Shown: positions 38,601 to 48,300 of the stretch, piece after piece | Layout: each line of letters opens with the position of its first letter | How positions within the stretch are numbered: position 1 is the first letter of the stretch | Assembly (NCBI RefSeq): GCF_017315985.1 | Contig: NZ_JAFLVR010000072.1 | Location: 1 to 64,000 of the forward strand | Length of the DNA: 64,000 nt | Source of the DNA: Candidatus Enterococcus murrayae | GTDB taxonomy: Bacteria > Bacillota > Bacilli > Lactobacillales > Enterococcaceae | Direction of reading: 5' to 3' | Notes under the pieces: model-generated | What the model was told of the DNA's origin: nothing | Database searches by the model: none | The model's input: the letters and a program-made list of their open reading frames with translations, nothing else | Position numbers and translations under genes: made by a program

Positions 38601-38993
38601 CGTGATCGGTGTCCCGTCAGGAATACTCTGACCATAGGTCGAATGATTCAAGGTTGCACGAATCCATTGATACAGGGCTGGATCAGGGATAGTAACTGGA
38701 TCATTAGCAGCTTGCGGCTTGATCTTATCTGTATCTGCTTTTTCCTTGCTTTCCTTTGTTGACTCAGTGGAATCCTTTGTACTACTTGAAGATGTTTCTT
38801 CTGTCTCTTCTTCAGTTGAAGCGGTAGTTGACTCAGTGGAGTTGATTGTTTCCTGTACTGGCACTACCTCTTCGCTTACTGGTGTTGTAGCTGTCGGTTC
38901 CTCGGTCACAGCCTGAACGAGCTGGCTGCTTTCACCCAAAGCTAATAAAACGATCACTGTAAAACTGAAAACCTTCGTTAAACGTTTATTCAA
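35634..38993 (-). CDS. LRR-containing WxL-domain surface protein
   Basis: Secreted, non-covalently wall-bound protein of 1119 residues. A signal peptide (1-28, ending LVQA) is followed by a Thr/Ser/Glu-rich stalk (30-95) and an internalin-like leucine-rich repeat region (about 100-680; for example LSEVNLSNQAIEDISPL, IKELNLSSNLIQTLTPL). A region with WSVVDALDNQ follows, then the C-terminal WxL domain with VDWKVVGKL and LTWTLDDTL. WxL domains bind peptidoglycan; LRRs usually bind protein ligands. The start is TTG overlapping the end of the LPQTN gene, with AAGGTG before it. There is no LPxTG signal. Confidence 0.9.
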   Translation of the reverse strand: MNKRLTKVFSFTVIVLLALGESSQLVQAVTEEPTATTPVSEEVVPVQETINSTESTTASTEEETEETSSSSTKDSTESTKESKEKADTDKIKPQAANDPVTIPDPALYQWIRATLNHSTYGQSIPDGTPITEVQMEMLTSLTRGSISGDYTSISNLEGLQYAVNLETLNFIGNSTTGRGSDQFTALPTGFKKLTKLKELLCYHGELTDIDELKDHPSLEVFSAAQNKLTSFKGLSGCKELQVINVNGSENNTYNQNGAIANFEGLESATKLREISFNKYNEQRGDTLAKLGEAEPSYVGYGLQSLKGLNCANSLEVLSLAGHPGLHTLDGLENYSKLSKLVVTGSPNYNGRDYYYENPGGVTELVFDPGIHTPTYHTRGLRGANAITALSTCTALSEVNLSNQAIEDISPLAGKTAIKELNLSSNLIQTLTPLLTTNKIVKLDVSNNLLPNLSGIENTDTLEELRCSSQNAGASQMKINASSGTAFYLKGLLSDITAINPKSLKAFYCYSNRLENIDSLIGASNLTHLIANNNQLSDIKGDLSGCTSLQEVNFSNNLFVRFEDMGLEAAKNSLKTLFMKEQGLFTSTTSNYLNTKTLLEKLDGLKQFTVIEIINMETNKVTDAEMVHIPDSIIDLHIGQNELQDKAFSTIKPTTHTRIQRIFASNNHISDITPLEKLPTLTRLYAPGQGIKVPKNGGTATKKTSPIGYEIDVLNTDASGGLSFVQSSGWGTATPSIKAGTNILNIDDPNYDLDSRSPSADFSYTGNSAIVDFVFSGTITFDADYDIATAASVKLVPTDIDGNEITEIPQGGVIYWRATVDSKDAKYLMKPDFRNSLQGTPHAILNLYTEPLDSQASEYVNGARVEIDGVYVPTPAGIWSVVDALDNQINKDKVAVITTVTKVNDNATPGQTANMYFNVQGKNFSRVGETKWVTIKAKAPELLNLSAPERFDFGRKNEASKKAQTYSLDTKRHSASEQTDGFKVRVTDSMQTTNRVDWKVVGKLSELTNSKGNALKTAAVSPKLTLSDISLYKIADAGGAETATPIPNGTSGNPTWQKSLALTAGGSSVTLSEAPKADGEGVWDYRVPFDKVKLEVPANVNGQAGYTFNGKLTWTLDDTL

Positions 38994-39354
38994 TTGGGCG
39001 CACCTTCTTTCTATCTCTGTGAGTGACTACAATTAGAATCAACGCAACTAACAGCATTCCCGCTAGACTTAACAAGAATTGCTGCTGCATATTTGTCTGC
39101 GGCAATCTGCGGTAGATTCTAGTTTGACTTCTTGCATCCACAACACTTGGTGTGCGGACATTCGAAGGCTGCGTCGGTTCTTCTTTTTTAGTACTCGGCA
39201 GTGTGGGTTCATCCTTGTTGGTATTAAAACCGATTCCTGCCTCTGTTTCGGCATTGTCTACTTCAGCTGCACTCACGGTAAATGGCTGAACACCAATAGT
39301 CAGGAAGGATACTATTAAAAGAAGGAAAGATAGGAATGTCTTATTCTTTTTCAT
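38986..39354 (-). CDS. Small secreted protein with LPQTN sorting signal
   Basis: About 122 residues from ATG at 39354 (GGAG 6 nt before). The signal peptide is MKKNKTFLSFLLLIVSFLTI and onward to VSAA. A short acidic, Pro/Thr-rich middle (PTLPSTKKEEPTQPS) precedes RRLPQTN, a hydrophobic helix (FLLSLAGMLLVALILIVV) and the basic tail HRDRKKVRP. This is the architecture of a sortase substrate, with Asn in the last motif position instead of Gly. Small LPxTG-like proteins are common in WxL operons. It overlaps the LRR-WxL start by 8 bases and starts just inside the 3' end of the DUF916 gene region. Confidence 0.82.
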   Translation of the reverse strand: MKKNKTFLSFLLLIVSFLTIGVQPFTVSAAEVDNAETEAGIGFNTNKDEPTLPSTKKEEPTQPSNVRTPSVVDARSQTRIYRRLPQTNMQQQFLLSLAGMLLVALILIVVTHRDRKKVRPIE

Positions 39355-39365
39355 CATCTTCTCCT

Positions 39366-40409
39366 TTACTTCTTTCTTCGGATGGAGCGATTTCGGTTTA
39401 TCAAAGCAATCACTAGCACCAGCAAAGCTGCGGCTAATACGATCGTTGCGATCGGTACCCAACTAGGGGTGATTACCTTATCTACGGTTTCTTCGTTTAA
39501 TTTATTCGCCGCATCGTTTGTAATCGAAACCTCTTTCGTCCATTTCCAAGTTTTTTCTTCATTTTGAGCGACGATTTCTACTGAATATTTGCCCGCTTCC
39601 ACGTTTTCTAATCCTAATGGAACCTGATACGTAAAGTGCGTGTTCGGCGCTACAGAAAGGTCTTCGCCTTTTTTCTCATAAAGAACCTTGTCCGAGCCCT
39701 TCTTCCGAATCTTCACACTCATCTTTAATTGGTCGATCATTTTGGGCTGATCATTTTGCAACGAAATACCGACTACCTTGCTGCCATTTGAAAGCAGAAC
39801 ATCCGCATTTTTGAAATGCAGCTCGCCGCCAGAATTGTATTGCGTCGCATCCTCAGTCAACACCATCCCGATGGTATAGCCAGTCTCTACTTTTAAGCCG
39901 GTCTTTTTGCTTTCACTGCTGTTAGGAATCCCGATCAATCGAACCGCTCCGAGCTTGATCCCAGCGAACGCTTCCTGTGGTGGAGTTATTTCCAATTCAA
40001 TCGTTTTCTCTTCATAATTCTCAACGGTGACTTCCTTAAACTCCTCTGGGACCTTAACAATCGCCGTGACAGGATTCTTTAAGGTATCATCCAGCTCTGG
40101 CTTATCGACACCATAGTCGATCGAGGCTTCGGAAGAGGTCACCGCATCATTTAGCGATACCTTAACTGTCCGAGCTTCTTTTCTGGTGCTTGTGATTTTC
40201 AATTGAACTCGCTGAACCTCCCCAGGAACAACTTTTAAAAAGTAGAAACTTCTTGATGGATCAACCTGATTAGAAGGAAGCACTGTCTCAACAGTGAATC
40301 CCATGGTGTCCCGATTTTTTTTATCTTCATTTTCATCAGCAAAAACGGTTGATGAAAACGACATTGATAAACAAATGAAAACGAGTAAACTAGCAACTAT
40401 CCTTTTCAA
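39366..40409 (-). CDS. WxL-interacting protein (DUF916/DUF3324)
   Basis: Membrane-anchored protein of 347 residues: signal peptide to VFADE, DUF916 domain (GFTVETVLPSNQVDPSRSFY, VQRVQLKITSTRKEARTV), DUF3324 domain (about 170-300, SGGELHFKNADVLLSNGSKV), a C-terminal helix (VPIATIVLAAALLVLVIALI) and a basic tail RNRSIRRKK. In WxL loci this protein bridges WxL proteins, peptidoglycan and host surfaces. The TTG at 40409 lies 8 nt after GGAGG and directly precedes the signal peptide; the frame from 40427 adds six residues without support. Confidence 0.9.
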   Translation of the reverse strand: MKRIVASLLVFICLSMSFSSTVFADENEDKKNRDTMGFTVETVLPSNQVDPSRSFYFLKVVPGEVQRVQLKITSTRKEARTVKVSLNDAVTSSEASIDYGVDKPELDDTLKNPVTAIVKVPEEFKEVTVENYEEKTIELEITPPQEAFAGIKLGAVRLIGIPNSSESKKTGLKVETGYTIGMVLTEDATQYNSGGELHFKNADVLLSNGSKVVGISLQNDQPKMIDQLKMSVKIRKKGSDKVLYEKKGEDLSVAPNTHFTYQVPLGLENVEAGKYSVEIVAQNEEKTWKWTKEVSITNDAANKLNEETVDKVITPSWVPIATIVLAAALLVLVIALINRNRSIRRKK

Positions 40410-40438
40410 CGTACAAACCTCCGTCAATTTGAAATTGA

Positions 40439-40466
40439 TTTAAGGATAGACAACGCTATCCTTAAA
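40439..40466 (-). promoter_or_regulatory. Intercistronic stem-loop after the wxl gene
   Basis: TTTAAGGATAG and CTATCCTTAAA form a perfect 11-bp stem with a 6-base loop between the WxL gene and the DUF916 gene. No T-run follows, so it probably does not stop all transcription; it could protect the upstream wxl mRNA and set a higher WxL dose. Confidence 0.7.
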
Positions 40467-40471
40467 CTCGA

Positions 40472-41167
40472 CTATAATGTGTCATCCAGTGTCCATGTAA
40501 GTGTGCCTGAGTAGTAGTAGCCTTTTTCACTTTGCTTACCGCCCACACCTAGTTTGATATTTTCAAGCGATGCTGCCCAATCTGATGAATTCTTTTGATC
40601 AGTTTGACGCATCAATTCTTTTGTCGCTCCACCAGCCTCTAATTGTGTTTTCGCATTAACTGTTGGTACGGTACTGTTTTTCGCAGCGGCATGTCCTGCT
40701 GCAGCTTTGATCGTTGTTGCATCTGTATTCGGATCATTTTCTCCTTCGTAACCATGAGCCTTCGAATCAAAGAATAATTGAGCCTTAGTTAATTTCTTCG
40801 TTGGTTGCCCAGTTGCCACGATTTCGCCCAACTTCGCATTAACCTTCCAAGTATTTGTATCATTCACTGTGCCCGTTTGGTCATCTTTACGTGTATCACG
40901 TACTACAACGTAATAATTATTCGTGCTCGCTTCTGAGAACTCTGTGTACTTGCTGTTTACATCGTTGTATTTCCCGAAGTCTAATTTTTTAGGTACCCAG
41001 CGTAATTGTAGATCTCCGTCATTTTCCCCAGGAATATGTGCGTCTACGAATCCGATACCTACTTCAGTGTCGCCCTTATCTACTTCGGTAGCGTACGCAC
41101 TCCCCACACCAATCGCGCCTAGTGTTGTTACCGCAAGTGCAGTGACAAAAGTTTTTTTCATTTTCAT
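40472..41167 (-). CDS. WxL-domain surface protein
   Basis: Secreted protein of 231 residues made almost entirely of a WxL domain. Signal peptide MKMKKTFVTALAVTTLGAIG to AYATE. The two WxL motifs are NTWKVNAKL and, at the C-terminus, GTLTWTLDDTL. The start of the mature form (DTEVGIGF) resembles the same stretch in the LPQTN protein (ETEAGIGF). It is the first gene of the WxL operon, with a GGAGGAAG ribosome site. It would attach to peptidoglycan without covalent linkage. Confidence 0.93.
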   Translation of the reverse strand: MKMKKTFVTALAVTTLGAIGVGSAYATEVDKGDTEVGIGFVDAHIPGENDGDLQLRWVPKKLDFGKYNDVNSKYTEFSEASTNNYYVVVRDTRKDDQTGTVNDTNTWKVNAKLGEIVATGQPTKKLTKAQLFFDSKAHGYEGENDPNTDATTIKAAAGHAAAKNSTVPTVNAKTQLEAGGATKELMRQTDQKNSSDWAASLENIKLGVGGKQSEKGYYYSGTLTWTLDDTL

Positions 41168-41194
41168 TATTCTTCCTCCAATAATTTTTTTTTG

Positions 41195-41214
41195 AAAAAA
41201 GGCTTGGTTGCCTT
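41195..41214 (-). terminator. Terminator or attenuator between response regulator and wxl
   Basis: On the - strand AAGGC and GCCTT form a short stem with a TTTTTTC run following. It is weak (5 bp) and may allow read-through from the regulator gene into the WxL operon. Confidence 0.6.
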
Positions 41215-41237
41215 AATCCCGAAACTTAGTTGTTCGC

Positions 41238-41918
41238 CTATTCACTCCATTTGTAGCCATACCCGCGAACCGATGAAATACTAAAAAGTGACAGCTTTGA
41301 TCTTAAACGCTTGATATGGCCGTCAATCACTCGTAAGTCGATATTTTCAATATCATTGCTCCAAAGCTGCTCGGCGATATCTTCACGACTCAAGGCTGTC
41401 CCTTTATTTTTTAGAAAAAGAACTAATAGGTCATATTCCTTCTTAGTTAAGGGAACGACCTCATTTTCCTTTTCCACGACCCGTCTCTTTGTATCAACCG
41501 TGATTTGCTCAATCGTTGAACTCAAATTGTAAGAACTGACTGCTTCAGTACTGACTTCTTTTTCTAACAAGTAATGAATGTATTTGAGCATGATCATGAG
41601 GCTCTTATCTTTGCTCAAATAGTGATCGACACTAATATCGATCGCATCCATCTCTACCTCCTCTTCTGGAAAGGCTGTTAAGATGATGCTGCGGATCGCA
41701 GGATTGATCTCCTTTAAAATTGTCAATAACTTGACGCCATCCATTTCCTTCATACAGAAATCCGAAATAACCAAGTCATAATTGTTCTTAGTAAATTCAG
41801 CCACAGCCTTAATAGGCGTGTTCAGATATGTCACATCATAGCCTTCATGGATAATCGCTCGTCGTAATTTCTCCGCATAGTTTTCATCGTCTTCTACCAA
41901 TAGAATTTGCTTGTTCAC
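41238..41918 (-). CDS. OmpR/PhoB-family response regulator
   Basis: Two-component regulator of about 226 residues from GTG at 41918 (GGAGG 8 nt before). Receiver: acidic pair in LLVEDDE, phosphoacceptor Asp in DLVISDFCMKEMDG, Thr/Ser in IILTAF and Lys in LSKDKS. The C-terminal winged helix has PLTKKEYDLLVLFLKNKGTA, REDIAEQLW and VDGHIKRLRSKL-like elements ending in SVRGYGYKW. The only histidine kinase nearby is at 50157, on the far side of the giant adhesin, in the same orientation; I infer they are partners. It probably controls the adhesin and WxL genes. Confidence 0.9.
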   Translation of the reverse strand: MNKQILLVEDDENYAEKLRRAIIHEGYDVTYLNTPIKAVAEFTKNNYDLVISDFCMKEMDGVKLLTILKEINPAIRSIILTAFPEEEVEMDAIDISVDHYLSKDKSLMIMLKYIHYLLEKEVSTEAVSSYNLSSTIEQITVDTKRRVVEKENEVVPLTKKEYDLLVLFLKNKGTALSREDIAEQLWSNDIENIDLRVIDGHIKRLRSKLSLFSISSVRGYGYKWSE

Positions 41919-42057
41919 TTTATATACCTCCATCAATCGTCTGCTTCTCAACTTAACTGTTCAATAATCTATATTTTTCGTTTATATAACGGTGTTTTAA
42001 TTTAGTTAGTAAAAAATTAATTAATTACACCCTAAATAACGTTTCCTGCTAATTATA

Positions 42058-42086
42058 ATCTTAACAAAAGCTAAAGGTTTTTTCAA
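42058..42086 (-). promoter_or_regulatory. Promoter of the response regulator gene
   Basis: TTGAAA (42081-42086) and TAAGAT (42058-42063) are spaced by 17 bases on the - strand, about 140 bases before the GTG start. Confidence 0.6.
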
Positions 42087-42126
42087 AACATTATTATATA
42101 TTTTTATTATTTTTACCGTTAAATTT

Positions 42127-42138
42127 GTGTGTTTTGTG
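42127..42138 (-). promoter_or_regulatory. Candidate regulator-binding motif upstream of the response regulator
   Basis: CACAAAACACAC on the - strand is identical to the 12-mer upstream of the giant adhesin promoter at 48992-49003. It lies 40 bases upstream of the regulator -35 element. Confidence 0.4.
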
Positions 42139-42312
42139 CGCTAAACGTGCGTATAATGCACGAACAAGACGATATCAGGATATTTTTCCCTAATAATATC
42201 TTTATTTTATTGTTGTTTTCCCAGAAAAATATCTTTCTTGCGAAACTGCTGTTTCTCTCGATATAAACAAAAAATAAAATAACTATTTTTCTTTTTAGAT
42301 TCAATAATAATA

Positions 42313-42352
42313 AAAAGGCTTAGAAGCATATTAGAATGCTTCTAAGCCTTTT
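42313..42352 (-). terminator. Terminator of the giant adhesin gene
   Basis: AAAAGGCTTAGAAGCAT and ATGCTTCTAAGCCTTTT form a perfect 17-bp stem just after the stop codon. Confidence 0.9.
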
Positions 42353-42361
42353 ATCCTTATT

Positions 42362-45300
42362 CTATTCTTCTGTATCCTTTTTGCTTCTTCTTAGCCAAGC
42401 CAAGATAGTTGTACCCGCTAAGATACATAAACCTAAAATGACAGTCAGTGGACTCTGAGATTCCGAACCAGTTTTCGGCAAGTTCTTCGCTGAAGTATCC
42501 GTGCCTCGATAGATACGGCCAGAAAGATAGGTACTCCGCGAAATAGATGTTCCTGTACCTGAATCACTTGTTCCAGGCAGCTTACCAGGATCATCCTTCT
42601 TCGTCCATTTAGCGACAAGTGTCATTCCGCCTACAGGCATTTCGATCACACCGCTAATTTTCTTATCCTTCAAATACCAGCCGGCAAATTCATAGCCTGT
42701 GCGAGTTGGTGCTTTAACCTTGTCGATATCGACCTTCTCACCCGTTTTAGCCACGATATTTTCTGGGCGTGACGCTTCATCTCCGCCATTCACATCAAAC
42801 TTGATCGTTTGATCTTCAGCCTCCCAGATCGCGTAAACAGTGATCTTGTCATCTGCTGTGGCAGTCAGATTTTTAAGCGCCTGTTCATCAGTAAATTCAA
42901 CTTTACCATCCTTCTTGCTTGCCCAGCCAGTAAAGCTGTAGCCGGCTTTGGTAAATTTGTTTTTCGTTAACTTCTGCTCTGTATCATATTCAAACGCTTG
43001 ATCAGCCATTGTTCCAGCTCCGCTGTTGCCATCGAAGACAATCTTGTAGCTGATTGGTGTCCACTCTGCTCGCAGATTCTTACCGCCAGCAGGCATCGCA
43101 AAGCTATCATCTGACTTCGCTGCCGCCTCATACCAGCCTTTGAAGGTATAACCTGTGCGAGTCGGTGCCTTCACTTTTGTCAAATCAACTGTTGAATCCG
43201 TTGGTGCCACGAGGTTTGCTGGTTTTGTTGCTTCATCCCCGCCATTGACGTCAAAGGTAATCGTTTGATCATCTGCTTTCCAGTTCGCAAACAACGTAAT
43301 CTTGTCGCCATCTGTAGCCGTCAAGTTTTGAACGGCCTGTTCATCTGAATAAACGATTGGATCGCCCTTCTTCGTTGACCAGCCAGTGAAGCTATAACCC
43401 GCTTTGGTAAACTCATTTTTCCTTAAAGACTGATTTAGATCATAGTCGAATTTTTGAGCGGCCATCGTACCTGTTCCGCTATTTCCATCAAACTCGATAG
43501 AATACTCGATCGGTGTCCATTCTGCTCGTAAAGTTTTCCCACCTGCAGGCATTTTGAAAGTATTCGTCGCTTTGGTCGCGCCATCATACCAGCCAGCAAA
43601 TTTATACCCTGTGCGAGTTGGTGAAACAACTGTAGAGATATCAACAGCCGAATCAGTTACTTGAACAATATCAAGCGGTTTTGTCGCAACGTCGCCGCCA
43701 TTGACATCGAAGGTCACTGTTTGATCCAATGCTCGCCATGACGCATATACAGTTACTTCAGCATCATGAGTGTCACTTAGATTCATCACGTTTTGTTCGT
43801 CAACATAATCATAGCCTAGACTATTTTGAGCTTTCGACCAGCCATCAAAAGCATAGCCGTCTTTAGTAAAGGTATTCTTCGTTAGATTTTGTGCTGCATC
43901 GTAAACGAATGCTTGCTTCGCCATCGTGCCTTTTCCGGTATTGGCATGGAAATTCACTTTATAAGAGATGGCCTCCCATTCAGCCTTCAACGTCTTTCCG
44001 CCTACAGGCATAACAATCGAATTTCCTACCTTCGTTGCCCCATCATACCAGCCAGTAAACTTGTAGCCTTTTCGAGTTGGAGCTTTGACAGATGAAATAT
44101 CTACCACTGCATCTGTACTCGAATTAATGTTTCCAGGCTTCGTAGCAGGATCACCGCCGTTGACATCAAACTGCAATACCTGTGCTGTCGCTGACCAAAC
44201 AGCATAAAGCTTGATCGTATCGCCGTCTTTAGCCGTCAGATTATTTACGGATTCTTGATCGACATATGCCGATTTACCCGTACTGCTGGTTGCCCAGCCG
44301 ACAAAGCTATAGCCTGATCGAGTAAAGGTATTCGCTGTTAGATTTTGCGCCGCATCATAGGTGAACTGCTGCGCTGTCATCGTACCTGTTCCTTTATTCG
44401 CGTCAAATTCGACTTTATATTTGTTCGCTTTCCATGCAGCCTTCAGAATCATACCGCCGGCAGGCATCTTGATCGTACCAGTGACTGCTGTCGCTCCATC
44501 ATACCAGCCATCAAATGTGTAGCCTTTTCGAGTTGGAGCTGCCACTTTAGAAATATCGACATTGGTGTCTGTCTTTTCAATGATGTCATTTGGCTTGCTA
44601 GAGAGATCTCCGCCGTTCACATCAAATTGAATCGTTTGATCTTGCGCTTCCCAAATGGCAAACAGCTTCACGACACCATTGTTTGCGGTACTCAGATTAC
44701 TTACAGAAGCTTCATCCGTGTATTCCGCTGAAACAGCATTCGCTGCCTTCGCCCAACCAGTAAATTTATAGCCAGGACGAGTAAATGTGTTTTTCTTCAG
44801 CTTAGCTGCGATATCATAAGTGAAGGCTTGATCGGTCATGCTGCCTGTACCGTTGTTCTTGTCAAATTGAACGGAATAAGCATTCGCTTCCCAAATGGCA
44901 TAAACCGTCTTATCCGTAACAAAATCAATTTGTGTCCCATCGGTAAAGTCTGCGGTAACCGCCGTAGCAGTCGTTCCCCAACCTTTGAATTGATAACCAG
45001 TCCGCGTTGGATTTGTCACTGCTGATAAGCTTACTGTATCACCAAAGTTATAGGCTTTTACATCCGCATTTGCTGTCGAACCATCATTTTTCTTGTAGGT
45101 AACATTGACTGAAACAGCCTTCCAAATTGCCTTCAAGTTTAATTCGGTTGAAGCAGAAGTAAAGTCGATTTTATCCCCCGGTTGATACTCTTTGCTAGCA
45201 TTTGCTTTATCCTGCCACTTAACAAAGGTGTAGCCTGTCATTGTAGGTTTCTTCGTAGATAATGTGATCGAGCCTTTTCCAGAAGTATCAAGCAGCACAG

Positions 45301-48300
45301 CCTGATCATCCGGCATATTTCCTGCCGCTGTTTCCCCTGGTGCCATGAAGCTCGGCAGATTCTCGTCATACGCTACTTTGGCAACCTCCGTACTAAAGGT
45401 GATTTCAGAACTTTTCGCATTCAATACCGTATTCAATCCAATTTCCTTCGCAGAGTATTGGAATTGATTGACAGCCTTTTGATTGTCCGCATCCGGTACT
45501 AAGAAATTCATAACAGTGTCTAACTTGTCATTTGGTGCCACAATGTGAGAACCAAAATCGATGTATATCGCTGTTACATCCTTTATATCTAACGGAGGAG
45601 TCGTACTGAAGCCATGGCTTGCTAACTTAGCAGCATTCCATGTTTGCAGATCAGTACTGTAATCTGGCAATGAGCTTATCGGCTGTGTTGTGTAATAAAC
45701 CGTACCGGTTGAACTATCTAACCCTGTAAAATCAATATTTCCAGTTGAACCGCGACCATCTGATGAAGAAGGTAAAATATCATACAAACGAACGCTTGTA
45801 AAACTTGTATTCCCAATATTATTGATCGTCGCCTTCATTTGCGGTGTGCCTTTTTTATCGACAGCAAAATGCGTTGTTTCTGTCCAAGCATCACCACTTG
45901 CCGCACGACCAGCCGAATCACCGTTTAGTTTTGACGCGTAGACGATGGATAATTGTGTATGAGAACTACTAGTTCTTCCTGAGTATGAACCTAAGACGGT
46001 ATTGTCATGACCCAAATTTTTCGCCATACCATCTGAAAAGTTATTGGTTGCTCGGTCCATTTGAAGAAACTTATCACTAGAAGCGGCAACAGCTGGGATC
46101 GGATAGTTTCCTACAGGTGTTCCGGATGCTACCTTGAAAGCCACAGGGATTTTAAAAGCTACTCCTGCTTCTACTTGAGGCCCATCACCTGTAACTTTGA
46201 AGCGATAATAATTATATGTTGCATCAGAGTTCAATAGCTCAACTTGAACAGCTCCTGGGTGATTCACACCATTTTTTTCATCATAAAAATCTTTGTTGTT
46301 TCCAGGATCTTGCATTTCTAAAACTTTCGGAATAGCTACAGAAATGATAGGGTTTTTCCAATCTGAAATAGCGTGTAAGGTATTGTACCCTTGAATTTCA
46401 TAATTCACTGTATCCCCTGGTTGTCGACTATTTGCATCCCCGCTCGTAAAATTAGCATACGCATCTGTCGTATAATCTGGCGCATAAATCACTTCTGCGC
46501 TATTCATTTCAATTGAAGTCGAAGCAGGAGCTTGCCCATTCTCCTCATTGTCATAAGTCAAGTATCCACCCATTTGGACCTTCGATAACTTATCCGTCGG
46601 AATGGTCGAACCATCCGGCCACTTTCCATTATCCCAATTTTTGGCAGAATATCCAAAAGCAAAGCCATTTCCTGTTGGCCATGCCCCCACCGTTGTTCCA
46701 TCAGTCCCCATCGGTGTGACGGTTACTTTACTAATGTATTCACCGGTAGCAAGAGCAGGTAACGTAAGGGAATGTACTCCACTCTTAGGTGTTGTTGTTT
46801 CTGTACGAGACGTTCCAGTGGAATTTGTTATTTCAAACTCCGCTTGATAATAACTTTTAGCTACTGTGTTATCAAGTGTTGTCCCATGTATAGTGATTCC
46901 ATTGAAATTAATTTTTTCCGAGCCAGTACTCTTTTGATATAAGGTAAAGCTGGTTCCAGTAATATCTCTTTTCCCGGTATTCTTATACGTATTAGTATGC
47001 GGATAAGTACTAAAACCAATCACATAATTTGGTCTACTAGTAGACGCAGGTTTATCCAATATTACAACCGCTTTTCTGTCCCCTGATACTCCTGTATTAT
47101 GAACTTTAAGACCATGTGTCAACTCCCAATCCGGTTGGGCCTTTTTTGTGTAGGTAACTGTATCTGTTACTGTTGTGGCTTTCGCATTGATTTTCTTGGT
47201 GATCATTCCAATGGTAATTGAAAAGGAATCATTTTCTGCAATTGAACTCGGCGGAGTAAATTGTGTATCCATTTGCTGCTTATTAACATTTACATTTCCA
47301 GCCAATTGCCATAAGTTAAAATCTGAACTCTGATCGGCTATATCTCGATAGTACCGAGTGTAGCCTGTCGGTATGCTTGAATCATCACTAGTTGTTTTTC
47401 CATCTGTTCCAAAATAATCTGTCATATTAGTTGAAAGAACTGATCCAGTCGGCACTTCGACAAAAGCACGATTCTTCGCGGTCCCATCTAACAGCCATTG
47501 TTTATTATGATTATTTTTCAATTCCATTCGATTTGTGATTGGCCCCGTCGTATAATCCGTTGTTTTAGGGTTAAATAAATTAAGGGTTGTTTCTATCCCA
47601 TTTAGCGCATTGCTCTTTAATTGTACCTTGCTTGATTGTGATAATTGAGCAGCGGAAGAGTCATATGCTGTTGCCTGTAAATCTTGCCAAATTATTTGAT
47701 CTGCAGGTATCTTAGCATCATAATCTGAGTTGAATTTAAAACGCAAGTTGACCGTTTCAACGGTCGTCTTCGTTTCCTTCAAATGAATGATCAGCTTTTG
47801 ATTGGTCGTGTCATTTTCATAATGATCAACGACTGAATCAGCCGCAGGTGCAGCTGGTGTAACTAGAGAAAAAATTGGATCAGTCATTTCAAAATCTTTG
47901 AAGATTGGATTCGTCGTATCAGGTGTGAAGCCATACGGAATCTCGACTTTTACACCCTTGATTCCCGCAGTGCTGATTGATAACGGAACAGCTACTGCAT
48001 ATTCAGTCGGAGCTATGCCAGTAACCGGATTCGTATAAGTTCTAAATGTCGTATCAGCATTGATTCCGACAATCACCTCATTCGCTCTAGGCGCTTTCTT
48101 TGTCTTTGTCGCTTTTTTGTTCTCTTGTTTTTCTTCCTTGCTTGATTCAGTTGTTTCCTTTGTTGCTTCTTTTGATTCTTCAGTTTCTTCTTTGACTTCT
48201 TCCTTTTCTTCTACGTCAAAGGCCAGCTTTTCACTTTCGTAATCTGCAGCTTCATCGAAGACGGTCAATTCATAATGTCCAGCTTTTTCAGCGGTTAAGA

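Noticed and set aside
42150-42157. TATAAT on the + strand as a rightward promoter
   Set aside because: No -35 at proper spacing and no gene follows; it lies within a small palindrome (CGTGC/GCACG).
42119-42304. 61-residue leftward open frame between the adhesin terminator and the regulator
   Set aside because: No ribosome site, unlikely composition, and it overlaps the candidate operator and promoter region.
44345-44731. 128-residue + strand open frame inside the adhesin repeats
   Set aside because: It lies opposite the repeat-encoding strand, and similar shadow frames recur with each repeat period.
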